A stretch of DNA of 64,000 nucleotides from Berberis thunbergii (taxonomy: Eukaryota > Streptophyta > Magnoliopsida > Ranunculales > Berberidaceae). The stretch is from positions 1 to 64,000 of the forward strand of contig QNQO01001178.1 of the NCBI GenBank assembly GCA_003290165.1. The letters are read 5' to 3'. Numbering within the stretch: position 1 is the stretch's first letter; each line of letters starts with the position of its first letter. The notes under the pieces were generated by a model that saw only the letters and a program-made list of their open reading frames with translations, had not been told where the DNA came from and did no database searches. Below, one piece after another: positions 23,998 through 35,989 of this stretch. The position numbers and the translations under genes are program-made.

Positions 23998-24675
23998 TCA
24001 TTTCTTGGACTACGATTATAACGGGTTATGCGCAGAATTTACAGGTGGATATTGCTAGGAAGCTCTTTGAGGTGATGCCGGTCAAGAATGAGGTTTCTTG
24101 GACTGCCATGTTGACGGGTTATACTTAATTAACCCATGGCCATGGAGAAGAAGCCTTACAAGTTTTTGAGGATATGTGCAATGCAGACATGGTACCTGAT
24201 GTTATTACCTTTGTTGGGATTCTTTCAGCCTGTAGCTATACAGGAAGGGTAAAGTATGGAATCAAAATTTTTGAATCTATGAAGTCGAAGTATTCAGTGG
24301 ATCAAACTACTGAGCATTATGCTTGCATGGTTGATTTGCTTGGTTGAACATGCTAAATCCATGAAGCATTGGACATGATCAGAAACATGCCTGTTGAAGC
24401 AGATGCTGTTGTCTGGGGTTACTTTTAGGAGCGTGCAAAATCCACATGAATGCGAATGTGGCTGAAATAACAGAGAAATGCTGGGCCTTCTATCTCATTG
24501 TCAAATATTTATGCATGAGATGGAAAGATGTCGAAGAACTGCGAAAATTATGAGAGTAAGAAACCTGAGCAAGTCCCCTGGTTGTAGCTGGCTTGAGATC
24601 GAGAAGAAAGTCAATAGATCGAGAAGAAAGTCCCCTGGTTGTAGCTGGCTTGTGAAAATTGTGAGGATGAGCTGC
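23998..24675 (+). pseudogene. PPR pseudogene, right part
   Basis: The reading ISWTTIITGYAQNLQVDIAR, then KLFEVMPVKNEVSWTAMLTG, passes a stop (near 24126) into EEALQVFEDM, VITFVGILSACSYTGR, HYACMVDLLG, a second stop (near 24344), then EALDMIRNMPVEADAVVW, CKIHMN and SPGCSWLEIEKKV of the E motif. It resembles mitochondrial PLS-type PPR proteins of the At1g56690 kind. Several internal repeats are missing between GYT and EEAL. Near the end about 55 bp containing KSPGCSWL is tandemly duplicated (24571-24652). Confidence 0.8.
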
Positions 24676-25303
24676 AAGTGAGGTGGCAATGCAATAGGTC
24701 TAGCTACCACATGCAATCAGGTCATGAGAGCAACAAATTAATCGGAATATTTACAATGCCGGAGCTTTATGGAGATGATATTGTTGGATCGAGGTAACCA
24801 ATACCTTTTGACATTTTTTCAGATGATTGATTAGTGGTAATAACTGTTACAATTAATGTGTTATAGTGGAAAAGCTGATGTCGGATCGATTACATTTCCA
24901 TTTCTTAAGTCAAATGCCTGTACTTGCAAAGAGAAGGAAATGTCAGATATAACATAGATGGCAGTTTGAGATCACTACCATTCCTTGTGCGCAAATGATG
25001 GTCTGTGATTTCTCTGGTTGGAATTATTACAGGAGGTCTCAAATCACAAGAAGAGAATGTTTATTATCTTGGAGAAATGGTGTTGCAAGAGATCTCATTT
25101 TTGTGAACTAGAAGGAAACATGGATTCTCATCAGGTGATCTTTTGTTCTTTTTCATATTCAAATCCACTTCTTTGCTTTTGAGTTTTAAGATTCCTCTGT
25201 GATTAGTGCTTGTTAATTTTTCATCTTGTAGATAATTTGAAAAAATGTGCTTACTACCAGAATGAAATTCATATTCAGGAAATTTCGCTGCTTACTTATA
25301 AAG
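24676..25303. other. Spacer after the PPR pseudogene
   Basis: No supported feature; AT-rich, short open frames only. Confidence 0.4.
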
Positions 25304-25306
25304 TAA

Positions 25307-25636
25307 GGGTGTGTTTGGTTGCATGGAATCCTATACCATGAGAATCCATGAGGGGACCACTACATTTTAGACTAGATTGATATATCTCTCCACATCCACC
25401 ATTTGGTTTTGTGATCAATGGTGGGAATGAAAGTCCCATGAACATGAGAATCATATGTCTTGGGGGGCCAAGGAGTGAGATTCTCATGTTTATGGGATTT
25501 CCATTCTCACCATTGATCACAAAATCAAATGGTGGTCAAATGGTAAATGGTAAATTGATATATCAATTTAGCCTAAAATATAGTGGTCCCCTCATGGATT
25601 CCCATGGCATAGGATTTCATGCAACCAAACACACCC
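25307..25636. mobile_element. Tourist-like (PIF/Harbinger) MITE, best copy
   Basis: A 330-bp element with terminal repeats GGGTGTGTTTGGTTGCATGG and its inverse, flanked by the exact 3-bp target TAA (25304-25306, 25637-25639), the PIF/Harbinger signature. The interior is palindromic (AATGGTGGGAATG and its inverse; ATTTTAG.CTA both sides). It produces overlapping open frames on both strands that are shadows of the palindrome. Confidence 0.88.
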
Positions 25637-25639
25637 TAA

Positions 25640-28295
25640 GAGACGCAGTATTAGTTTCCCAGTTAGAGATTTTATTGATTCACTTTGGTCAAATAATTTT
25701 CACTAAAAATATGTACTGGTGCATTCCATACATCTAGTTAGGATTAGATGAACCAAGAGCAATCAACTCTAATCTGTGAACCATGATCGTAGTATTGGAA
25801 GCACTTGATAAATATAACAATTTATGATTCAAGTAGTTAAAGAAAACCCAAAGACACCCTTTAGCTTAAGATGCTCTAGATAGAACTGAAAGAAGATACA
25901 TGATATTGATGAACAAGATCATGTCACTGAGTTCTTTTTTCCTTCTGAATGCATCAGGAATCCCATCATGGAAATGGAAATGTCTTGAAGAGCATATGCT
26001 AACATCACTTGTAGGTATCGTATCAGAAGCTGGTAAATGTTGATTTATTATTTTCTTTTTCACTAATGTTGTAGTAGATATCTAACGCTTAGTATATGGG
26101 TTCTGAAGAGGAATGTTGTTCAAATAAATGTTGCCCTGGGATACAAGACTCTTGGATGCATAAATGAATAACTCTGTTGCTATATGAAGCATTGTTATGC
26201 AAATCGCTGTCAGTAAATATGATAAGAATTACGTTTATTTCAAAATGTGCTCTTGTGTGTCTCTCACTCAACCTGGGATTAACAAAAAAGCTGGGTTCAA
26301 CTGTGGTCTAAAACCAATAAATCTGTTAATGTCAGCTGTTTCATTATCGAGTAACATATATCTCTCTTGATAATAACTGTTATCTGATTATTTTATGGCT
26401 TATATACCTAAAATTTATTATTTTGCATATTATTACCATATCAGATCCAGTGAACAGATTTTTGAGTTTTTAGATGAAATTGCAGCCATGAATGAGTTAA
26501 CTATTGCATCATATATCGTGATCCCTTTTTCCAATAATTATCCAACTTTCTTACTGGTTTAGTGGTTTTAGTTGAAACATACGGCACCAGATAGTTTGAG
26601 ACCTAGTTACCAGATTGGCCTAGTTTTTTCAAATCCCTGAGAAAATTTCAAGTACAAATCATCTTTTTCACGAAGGCAATTGAATTTAGCTCCAGAAAGA
26701 CTATGGGAATGCGATTTAGCGGAGACACTGGGAATCAAATAAAGCCTATATGATCCTGGACAAACTTTCTGGTAAAATGTCAATGTCGCCAGTAGCATGC
26801 AGTGTCTTATAGTAAGAATTAGCTAAGCCTATGTATAACAAATTGTAGATTCTAGGAGCTATACAGCATCTAGGGACCAAAAGAAGGTGGATTAAAAAGT
26901 AGGGTATGGTTCCACTTTGGATGACATAACCTCTTGATAGTAAGTTGAGCAACTGATGCCATATCGACACAAAACAATGACTTGAACACTGAAGACGACT
27001 GGGTGAGTGACAGGAAGAAAACAACATTTTGAGGGTTCAATCAGGCTTCCAGTTCAACGTTTCTGGTCATGGTATACTGTTTTTAAAATTTTTTGAATTT
27101 GTTTTTATCTGTATTTTGAAGACCAGTTAGAAAACTATCCTTTTTTTGGTATTTTGAGTATTTCTATGCTGCGTGATTGAGTCTGTCTTTAGTACTGTAA
27201 TTAGTTGAGGCGGGTTTGTAGGCATGTGGTATATCACTTGTGGTAGTAAATCTTATGAAGAATTAATAGAACGTAGTTTTACTCCAGCTCCTGCTAAAAC
27301 TGTATCAGGATAATCCCCTTAAAACTGTATTCCTTGACCTGACGCCGCGATTTGAAATTTTTTGGAACCACATACTGAGGTTGAGATAAACCACATGAAT
27401 CTCAACTTATGAAAGCCTATCAGAAAGGGAGTATGACAGATGTGTTCCTAAACCTTAGAAGAATGACCATTGGAAAGGGAAATGAAGTACTTAGTTTTAG
27501 GTCAGGATCAGTGGACTCGTTGAGTTTGACTTATACTCTGTTTTGCCCACCTAGAAATTTCTGAAGTACATGATTTCTGAAATTTTATTCATAGTTTGAC
27601 GCTTTAACCTCTTCTCCTTGTCTCTCGGTGATAACAAAGATTCATGGAAGTGGTATAGGATATGGAGAGGGCTAATGGATGAAATATTTTTTTGAGAAAT
27701 TAACTGGAAGGGACTGCTCCATCGAGTGCCCTGGCCGATGAGTGTCTTTTCTTCTATACAGATGGTTCTAGTATTTTGAAGTTGGGACAGTGAAGCTCTG
27801 CAAGGAAAATTCTATGGAAACTCACTCAATAGTACTGTTTAATGGATGCATTATTAGGAATTGAGTCCACTTTCGTTGTCCATGCATGGGTTGTGACAAA
27901 AGATCATCGGTATGTCCCATGTACCGAAAGTGTATCCCATGCGCTGTGTTTTGACATGTTTGTTCAATTATGGTATCAAAGTTCTTGTAATCTCATAATT
28001 GTTAAGGGGAACTTCTTTTGATGCCTAGTTTTGGTAAGTGGGGGATTATATGCAACACAATCATGAAAACTCATTAAGGTTGGCCTTTTGAATTCTTTTC
28101 CATCAATAAAATTGAACCTTTAAGAAAAAACACAAGTATCTTTGATGGTGGAGTCTTCAGATCGACATAGTTTAGAGGGTAGATAAAGGTCTTCAGTCAC
28201 TGGATGATGATGGCTCATACATTGATGACCTAATGGTTGGTGAAGATGGAAGGGAAGGCCTACTAAAAGCAATATATAGCCCTCATCATTCTGCC
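25640..28295. other. Gene-free region
   Basis: Only short frames; nothing matches a family I know. Composition is that of old transposon or spacer DNA. Confidence 0.4.
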
Positions 28296-31200
28296 ATAGT
28301 TAGAACCCACAAGTTGATCATCACTTTAAGGTCCTACCACTTAGTAAATGGTTGACGTTGTCACAATGATAAAACCATCTTCCTTTTTTATTGACATATA
28401 GTTTTGTCTCTGTCTTTCAAAATTCTTCCAAGATTCAATTTTATGTAGTAAGGAGAGGAATTCATGCTTAGACAAAACATTTGAATGCAACCATACAAAA
28501 CCATCTTATCAAAATTAGGGTTTCTCAATGGCAACGACTATATCGCACCACCATATCCTCCTCACACCATCATCGAGGTTTTTTTTTTTTTTTTAAACTT
28601 TCTCACACCACCTATATAAACAAAAACCATTCATTTTCCCCCTCACCATTCAAATCGACAATGGTTCCTCATTCCCCCATTCGAAATCTCCTCTTTCAAA
28701 TCTCTCCCCACACTCAAATCGCTTGTAAATCTTCTCCATTTTCCTCCAAAACTCTCAAAATCCCTTTAAAGTCGAAACCCTTAAACCCAAACTCAATAAA
28801 TATGCATAACTTAACATAATAGAGAAACTCAAAAACACAAAACAGGGTAACTTTCGACTAATTTAAACCTTCAATTGAGATCGATTCTCAAGTTCATAAA
28901 AAAATTGTAGTACTATGAGCTATCTAATAAATACAACTTGAATCACTTGAAAATGTTTTGAAATGAGCAAGTTATAATCATTTTACTAAAGTCGCGCAAA
29001 TCTATCCGAAAAATGAAAACGGGACAGTGTTCCTGACTATCGGCCAACTTATGTGCTCGATCTGAGACATAGTTAGAACCTACAAGTTGATCATCATTTT
29101 AAGGTCCTACCACTTAGTAAATGGTTGAGATTGTCACAATGATAAAACCATTTTTTTTTATTGACATAATTTTGTTTCTGTCCTTCAAAATTCTTCCAAG
29201 ATTCAATTCTATGTAGTAAGGAAGGAGAATTCATGCTAGACAACCATAGAAAACCATCTTATCAAAATTAGGGTTTCTCAATGGCAACAACTATCTCGTA
29301 CCACCATATCCTCTTTCTCACACTATCATTGAGTATATTTTTTTTTAACTTTCTCATACCACCTATATAAACAAAAACCATTCATTTTTTCCCCTAACCA
29401 TTCAAATCGACAATGGTTCCTCCCTCCCCCATTCGAAATCCCCTCTTCCAAATTTTTTCAAAATCTCTCCCCACACTCAAATTGCTTGCAAATTTCTTCC
29501 CTTTCCCTAAAAAACTCTCAAAATCCCTTTAAAGTCGAAACCCTTAAACCCAAACTCAATAAATATGCATAACTTAACATAATAGAGAAACTCAAACTCA
29601 AAAATACAAAACAGGGTAACTTTCGACAAATTTAAACCTTCAATTGAGACTGATTCTCAAGTTCATCAAAAAATTGTAGTACTATGAGTTATCTAATAAA
29701 CACAACTTGAATCACTTGAAAATGTTTTAGAATAAGAAAGTTATAATCATTTTACTAATGTTGCGCAAATTTATCCAAAAAATGAAAACGGGATAGTGTT
29801 CTTAACTTTCAGCCAATTTATGTGCTCGATTGAGACATAGTTAGGACATACAAGTTGATCATCATTTTAATGTCCTACCACTTAGTAAATGGTTGAGATT
29901 GTTACAATGATAAAACCATCTTTTTCGTTTTTATTGACATATAGTTTTGTCTCTGTCCTTCAAAATTCTTCCAAGATTCAATTCTATGTAGTAAAGAGGG
30001 GGAATTCATGCTAGACAAAACATTTGAATGCAACCATAGAAAACCATCTTATCAAAATTAGGGTTTCTCAATGGCAACAACTATCTCGCATTACCATATC
30101 CTCTTTCTCAAACCATCACTGAGTTTTTTTTAAACTTTCTCATACCACCTATATAAACAAAAACCATCCATTTTTTATCTTCATCATGTAAATCGACATT
30201 GGTTCCTCCCTCCCCCATTCGAAATCCCCTCTTCAAAATCTCTATCCACACTCAAATCACTTGCAAATCTCATCTCTTTCCCTCGAAAACTCTCAAAATC
30301 CCTTCAAAGTCGAAACCCTTAAACTCAAACTCAATAAATATGCATAACTTAACATAATAGATAAACTCAAACTCAAAAATACAAAACAGGGTAACTTTCG
30401 ACTAATTTAAACTTTCAATTGAGATCGATTTTCAAGTTCATGAAAAAATTATAGTACTATGAGTTATCTAATAAACACAACTTGAATCGCTTGAAAATGT
30501 TTTGAAATGAGTAAGTAATAATCATTTTACTAAAGTCGCGCAAATCTATCTGAAAATTGAAAACGGGATAGTGTTCCTAACTTTCGGCCAACTTATGTGC
30601 TCGATCGAGACATAGTTAGAACCTACAAGTTGATCATCATTTTAAGGTCCTACCACTTAGTAAATGGTTGAGATTGTCACAATGATAAAACTATCTTTTT
30701 CTTTTTTATTGACATATAGTTTTGTCTCTATCCTTCAAAATTCTTCCAAGATTCAATTTTATGTCGTAAGGAGGGGAAATTCATGCTAAACAAAACATTT
30801 GAGTGCAACCATAGAAAACCATTTTATCAAAATTAGGGTTTCTCAATGGCAACAACTATCTCACACCACCATATCCTCTTTCTCACACCATCATTAAGTT
30901 TTTTTGTTTGTTTTTTTAACTTTCTCATACCACCTATATAAACAAAAACCATCTATTTTTTCCCCTCACCATTCAAATCGACAATGGTTCCTCTCTCCCC
31001 CATTTGAAATCCTCTCTTCCAAATCTTTTCAAAATCTCTCCCCACACTCAAATCGCTTGCAAATCTCTTCCATTTCCCTAAAAAACCCTTAAAATTCCTT
31101 TAAAGTCGAAACCCTTAAACCCAAATTCAATAAATATGCATAACTTAACATAATAGAGAAACTCAAACTCAAAAATACCAAACAGGGTAACTTTCGACTA

Positions 31201-32218
31201 ATTTAAACCTTCAATTGAGACCGATTCTCAAGTTCATAAAAAAATGTAGTATTATGAATTATCTAATAAACAAAACTTGAATCACTTGAAAATGTTTTGA
31301 AATAAGCAAGTTATAATCATTTTACTAATGTCGCGCAAATCTATCTGAAAAATGAAAACGGGATAGTGTTCTTAACTTTTGGCCAATTTATGTGCTCGAT
31401 CGAGACATAATTAGAACATACAAGTTGATCATCATTTTAAGGTCCTACCACTTAGTAAATGGTTGAGATTGTTACAATGATAAAACCATCTTTTTCTTTT
31501 TTTATTGACATATAGTTTTGTCTCTGTCCTTCAAAATTCTTCCAAGATTCAATTCTACAAAGTAAGGAGGGGGAATTCATGCTAGACAAAACATTTGAGT
31601 GCAACCATACAAAACCATCTTATCAAAATTAGGGTTTTTCAATGGCAACAACTATCTCGCACTACCATATCCCCTTTTTCACACCATCATTGAGTTTTTA
31701 TTTTTTTTTGTTTTTTTTTATTTTAACTTTCTCATACCACCTATATAAACAAAAACCATCCATTTTTTCCTCTTATCATTCAAATCGACAATGGTTCCTC
31801 CCTCCCCCATTCGAAATCCCCTCTTCCAAATCTCTTCAAAATCTCTCCCCACACTCAAATCGCTTGCAAATCTCATCTCTTTCCCTCGAAAACTCAAAAT
31901 TCCTTCAAAGTCGAAACCCTTAAACTCAAACTCAATAAATATGCATAACTTAGCATAACAGAGAAACTCAAACTCAAAATGCAAAACAGGGTAATTTTTG
32001 ACTAATTTAAACCCTCAACTGAGACTGATTTTCAAGTTCATCAAAACACTAAAATTGTAATGCTATGAGTTATCTAATAAAAACAACTTGAATCACTTGA
32101 AAATATTTTTGAAATGAGCAAGTTATAATCATTTTACCAAAGTCACGTAAATCTATCCGAAAAATGAAAATGGGATAGTGTTCCTGACTTTCGGCCAACT
32201 TAAGTGCTCGATTGAGAC
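28296..32218. repeat. Tandem array of five ~0.77-0.81-kb units
   Basis: Units begin with ATAGTTAGAAC at 28296, 29069, 29837, 30612 and 31407 (last is ATAATTAGAAC), giving periods of 773, 768, 775 and 795 bp; the fifth ends near 32218. Each unit holds the same order of landmarks: CTACCACTTAGTAAATGGTT, a telo-box-like TTAGGGTTT followed by ATGGCAAC, a T run of variable length, ACCTATATAAACAAAAACC (TATA-like), CGACAATGGTTCCTC, GTCGAAACCCTTAAAC, and AAAACGGGA.AGTGTTC. Frames differ between units because of T-run length, so this is a satellite-like array rather than a gene cluster. Similar tandem repeats occur in 3' regions of Tat/Ogre elements, but no retroelement genes are nearby. Confidence 0.9.
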
Positions 32219-32565
32219 CGATTCTTAAGTTGATTGTGTGAAAGTATGATGGTGTGAAAAAGAACGTAGATTGTATGAAAAAGTAGAATGATATGAAAAA
32301 AGAAAATAGTGGTGCGAGGTAGTCGTTGCCTTTCTAAATTGCCATGTTTTTGTAGACCTTTACCATGTTTGGGTGAGACTAAAGAAACTTCATCTTGAAA
32401 TATATGACTTAGTGGGGAAGTGGTTGTGTTTTGCACTTTAAGAAAGGAGGAGACTAATATCTAAGTGTCATTACAAGTTTTTGTCAGTGTTTCCTAGTCC
32501 CTCCAAAAATTTAAAAGTTTCTATCTGGTGTTGAAAAGCTTGTAAAGGCTATGATAAAAAATTAA

Positions 32566-32566
32566 A

Positions 32567-32604
<38 letters not shown>
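32566..32604. repeat. (AAT)n microsatellite
   Basis: About 13 uninterrupted AAT units just right of the tandem array. Confidence 0.9.
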
Positions 32605-32605
<1 letters not shown>

Positions 32606-32765
32606 GTGGGATATTTTTCATTTTTTCAGTGGAATTTGGTCACTAATTGCTACACTCCATGCCACTGATTGAACTTTGGAATTCTTGATGTTATTCTTTC
32701 AGATGTTACTTTGTTACGCCGAGTAACAAGTTGTCAGAATAACATTTCCGTCCGGGCTAATTCTA

Positions 32766-32867
32766 GGGTGCTTGGTGCTACCAGGCACCGTAGATCTGCA
32801 TCGAGATAGGAGTTGTCTCTTATTTCAATGCAAATTAATCTACGGTGCCTGGTAGCACCAGGCATCC
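32766..32867. mobile_element. Short foldback element (30-bp inverted arms)
   Basis: The arms at 32766-32795 and 32838-32867 differ at two of 30 positions and share TGGTGCTACCAGGCACCGTA. Each arm is itself nearly palindromic (GGTGC..GCACC). A third partial copy ACACCGTAGC follows at 32874-32883. It is probably a very short MITE; no target duplication was fixed. Confidence 0.65.
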
Positions 32868-32889
32868 AACCAGACACCGTAGCATTACT

Positions 32890-33910
32890 CTTCCGTCCGT
32901 TTGTGTGCGCCTAGTTGTCAGTATAACATTTCGCGAGTCTATGGCATATCCGATGTGTCTGTGGTAGCAAATGTTTCGTAATTTTTTTTTTTAAGAGAAA
33001 ACATGAGATTAAAGGTCATCTTCAACCTCAAATTCTCTGGTTTTCTTCTGTTTTTTTCTTCATTGTTTTAACACATTCTCAGTGTAACTTTACATTACTG
33101 TGACTTGTCCATTTTGAATGTGTTTTAAACATGGAAACAAACTCCATTTAACAGAGGATCCCATGTAAGCTTTTTAAAGAATATGTCAAGAAGTTTCAGA
33201 AAGTGGATGAAAAGCAATTTATATTGCAAATTAAACTAATCTAAAACATCAATTACTTGGGACATCTCTTTATATAACATAAGTACTACATTTTGATTTT
33301 ATAAACACTTGCACATAGAGAAAAAGGTTTGTGGAGTTCAATTAGTATGATAAACTATACCAACTTGTGTCCAAATATCAATCATTTGGGGGATCTTTTT
33401 GGAACTTTGATTAGGGTTTAGAAATCCTAACACAAAAGGGTTTGTGGAGTTTAATTAGTACATCTAAACAACACCAAATGGAGGCAGGCAGTGGGAAATG
33501 AAAGTTTTTCTTTCATAATTGATTAACTTTGATAAAAATAAATAAAAAATTGAAGATCAAATGGATTTGATCGTGATTGGACGAGATTATAACATACGCA
33601 AAATGCCATTCAATTAGACACAAAGTCTACTGTTAATCATCCATTTCTAATTACTAAATAAACTTGACAAACCCTACAACCTACTCAGGATTGATTTCTT
33701 TATGATCTATGTTGGAAACCTTTGATTTTGCTACTAAAGGGACTTAATGTGAGGAAGGTAGCTAGGGTTGCACATAGACTTTGAACTTTAACTTGAGACA
33801 GACAAATAGAGAAGAAACTAATGATCAAAACTTAATTTTATATACTATTTGACATTAGGATCTTGAGGATTAGCTATAGGTTTTGTCAAAGAGAGCAATC
33901 GTTATTACAG
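32890..33910. other. Gene-free spacer
   Basis: AT-rich. A weak duplication of GTTTGTGGAGTTYAATTAGTA is visible near 33328 and 33439. Nothing else supported. Confidence 0.4.
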
Positions 33911-34000
33911 TGTGTTTGGTTGCACGAAATCTTGTACTATAAAAATTTATGAGAGAATCACGTACATTTAAGCTAAATTAAGTAACACTTATCATCCAAT
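33911..34000. mobile_element. Truncated Tourist-like MITE
   Basis: GTGTGTTTGGTTGCACGAAA begins a left end of the 25307 family, and the similarity fades within about 90 bp. No right end. Confidence 0.5.
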
Positions 34001-34235
34001 GATGTAACCTAGGATCTTACCATCGTAACAGAGCACATCATAGTTTTGTTCTATTTGATTATGTTTAGGTTAAGGTGTTTTAAACTCATTCTTGACAAAT
34101 AAAAGGTAAAGTTATACTAAAGTTCAAAGCATTCCATCTAACTTTGTAGTTATTCATGCATATTTTTCCTCCTAAAAATATGCTTGTGGACAACGAATTG
34201 CCATACGACAACCCCACTAGCCATATTCATATTTA

Positions 34236-34369
34236 ATAATACTCCGGAACCATGTTTTTGCAATCAAGTTCTGCAATCAGGATGACGTGGTTTGATTTTA
34301 AAAGAATGATGAATTCTCCAAAGTATTGATGCATATCTCGAGGTTTATAAAAACTTCCTCCGATAATAT
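34236..34369. mobile_element. Fragment of MULE MITE family B
   Basis: CAATCAGGATGACGTGGTTT, AAAAGAATGATGAATTCTCC and AAAACTTCCTCCGATAAT match the interior of the 12747 and 59753 copies. The terminal sequences are degraded. Confidence 0.6.
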
Positions 34370-35522
34370 TTTATCTCCGTCTTTCACATTAAAAAGGATC
34401 AACACATCATAATAATTTTGTTTAGGCACCTTGAAATTTCAATTCCTAGATTACCAACTTAACTGGAAATATTCATCCATTTTCCTAGTAGTTATGAGTT
34501 ACGGAAGTGGTTGGATCACAACTTGTTTGAATAAATGACATTGTTGTCGCTGAGGATAACATTTTTATTATTGGATTATCAATGTATGCATCAAAGACTT
34601 TAAGCAAGCATGACTTCATGAGAGTTGCAACCATCACTATCTGATTGACCTTTCATGTTCCTTAAATCATAGGCACCAAGGTACTGTTTATCAAGCAATA
34701 ATAGACTGAATTCATATTTTCTCAACCCAGATTGTCATTAAGATTTTTCTTAGTTCATTTCCTGAGAATGGACTTGAAATAAAGTTGCAACATGATTGGA
34801 AAATAAGCATTGAATTTTGTTTTCAAACATTTAATGTGAAGCTTATAGAAAACCTATAAAACATAAACATACCTCTCCTAGCTACTTTCTTGGCTGGATA
34901 TTTATGATAGTAATATGACTTTTTGTGAGGATAATCTCACAATTATAAGATCACTTCAGAATATTGGCTGCTGAAATTTCAAATTACTTACCATTCATTG
35001 AACCCATCCATTAAATGTAATATCCACTGCTCATATCCTCATGAGTTGTGACCCAATAAAATTGAAGAACTAGATAATTACCAAAAAAAAGTTCTTCACT
35101 GATTGAGTAGCAATATATTCCCTTTGAGTAGCAATGAATCAAAGTGACAACAAGGTCTCTTACTTATTCAATTTCCAATGATAACACAACAAACAATTTA
35201 AGTAGTAAAAAAATTAAGAAAAATATACTAGTGATGAAGCTACAGAGATACTTCCAAGTCTCTCATAATCCAGCTTGCTATCATCAAGAGTTTCTTCTCT
35301 TCCTTTCCAAGTATTTGAGCTGGTTTGGTATGTTGTATTCTACATTTTTTTTTCCACTACTTTGAATATCTTCATTTTATTTTATTTTTCTCTCTATACT
35401 TTTTTTTTTTATTAATGTAGCTTTTGGGTGTTTTTTGTGTTTGGTTGCTTTATTTTTTGATTTAATATATATTAGTTGTGCTGGTGATAGCACTGACAAT
35501 GAAGCCCCTCTTTTCAATCTCT

Positions 35523-35989
35523 ATATATTTGGAGCTCTCTTCCTCACTCTCTTTGTATCTCTTCTTGCATCTGTTGTTGTTTCAAGAAAGGAGTTTTTAA
35601 GTTTGTTGTTAGATTCTGAACCAACCCAAGATCCATTTCTCTTTGTTTGAATCATGTAAAGATTGGTATTGGTGTTTCATGTTTTGTTCTGATTTTAAGC
35701 TAAAATCTTGTTTCTTCATTTGGGTATCTTGCATTCTATTGAACTCAATAAGTTTTTAAGCTCCAATCTTTGATACCCATTTTGTGTTTTTGAGTTTATC
35801 AAAGCATGTAAGTGTCTGAACCTAAGATTTCAATCCCTTCAATGCAAATCAAACCTTAGTTGCATTTGCTCTATACCTCCAAAACATGTAATTTGTGGCA
35901 GTTGTTCAATTGCTTTTGGGCATTTTAGCCCCCCTTTCATTTCAAGGAATTCAAAGAGAATACCCATTTACCTAAATTTGAATAAAACC
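35523..35989 (+). promoter_or_regulatory. Probable BOR core promoter and 5' leader with three AUG-stop uORFs
   Basis: TATATATT at 35523-35530 is a plausible TATA box, followed by a CT-rich stretch suitable for initiation. Before the BOR start at 35990 the sequence ATGTAA (start codon directly followed by stop) occurs at 35654-35659, 35806-35811 and 35886-35891. In Arabidopsis, AUG-stop in the NIP5;1 leader stalls ribosomes in a boron-dependent manner, and uORFs in the BOR1 leader mediate high-boron translational repression. The transcription start is inferred, so the first site could lie outside the mRNA or in an intron. Confidence 0.6.

Noticed and set aside
28481..31984. Open frames of 60-112 residues in the tandem array
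   Set aside because: They are not conserved in frame between units; T-run length changes the frame each time.
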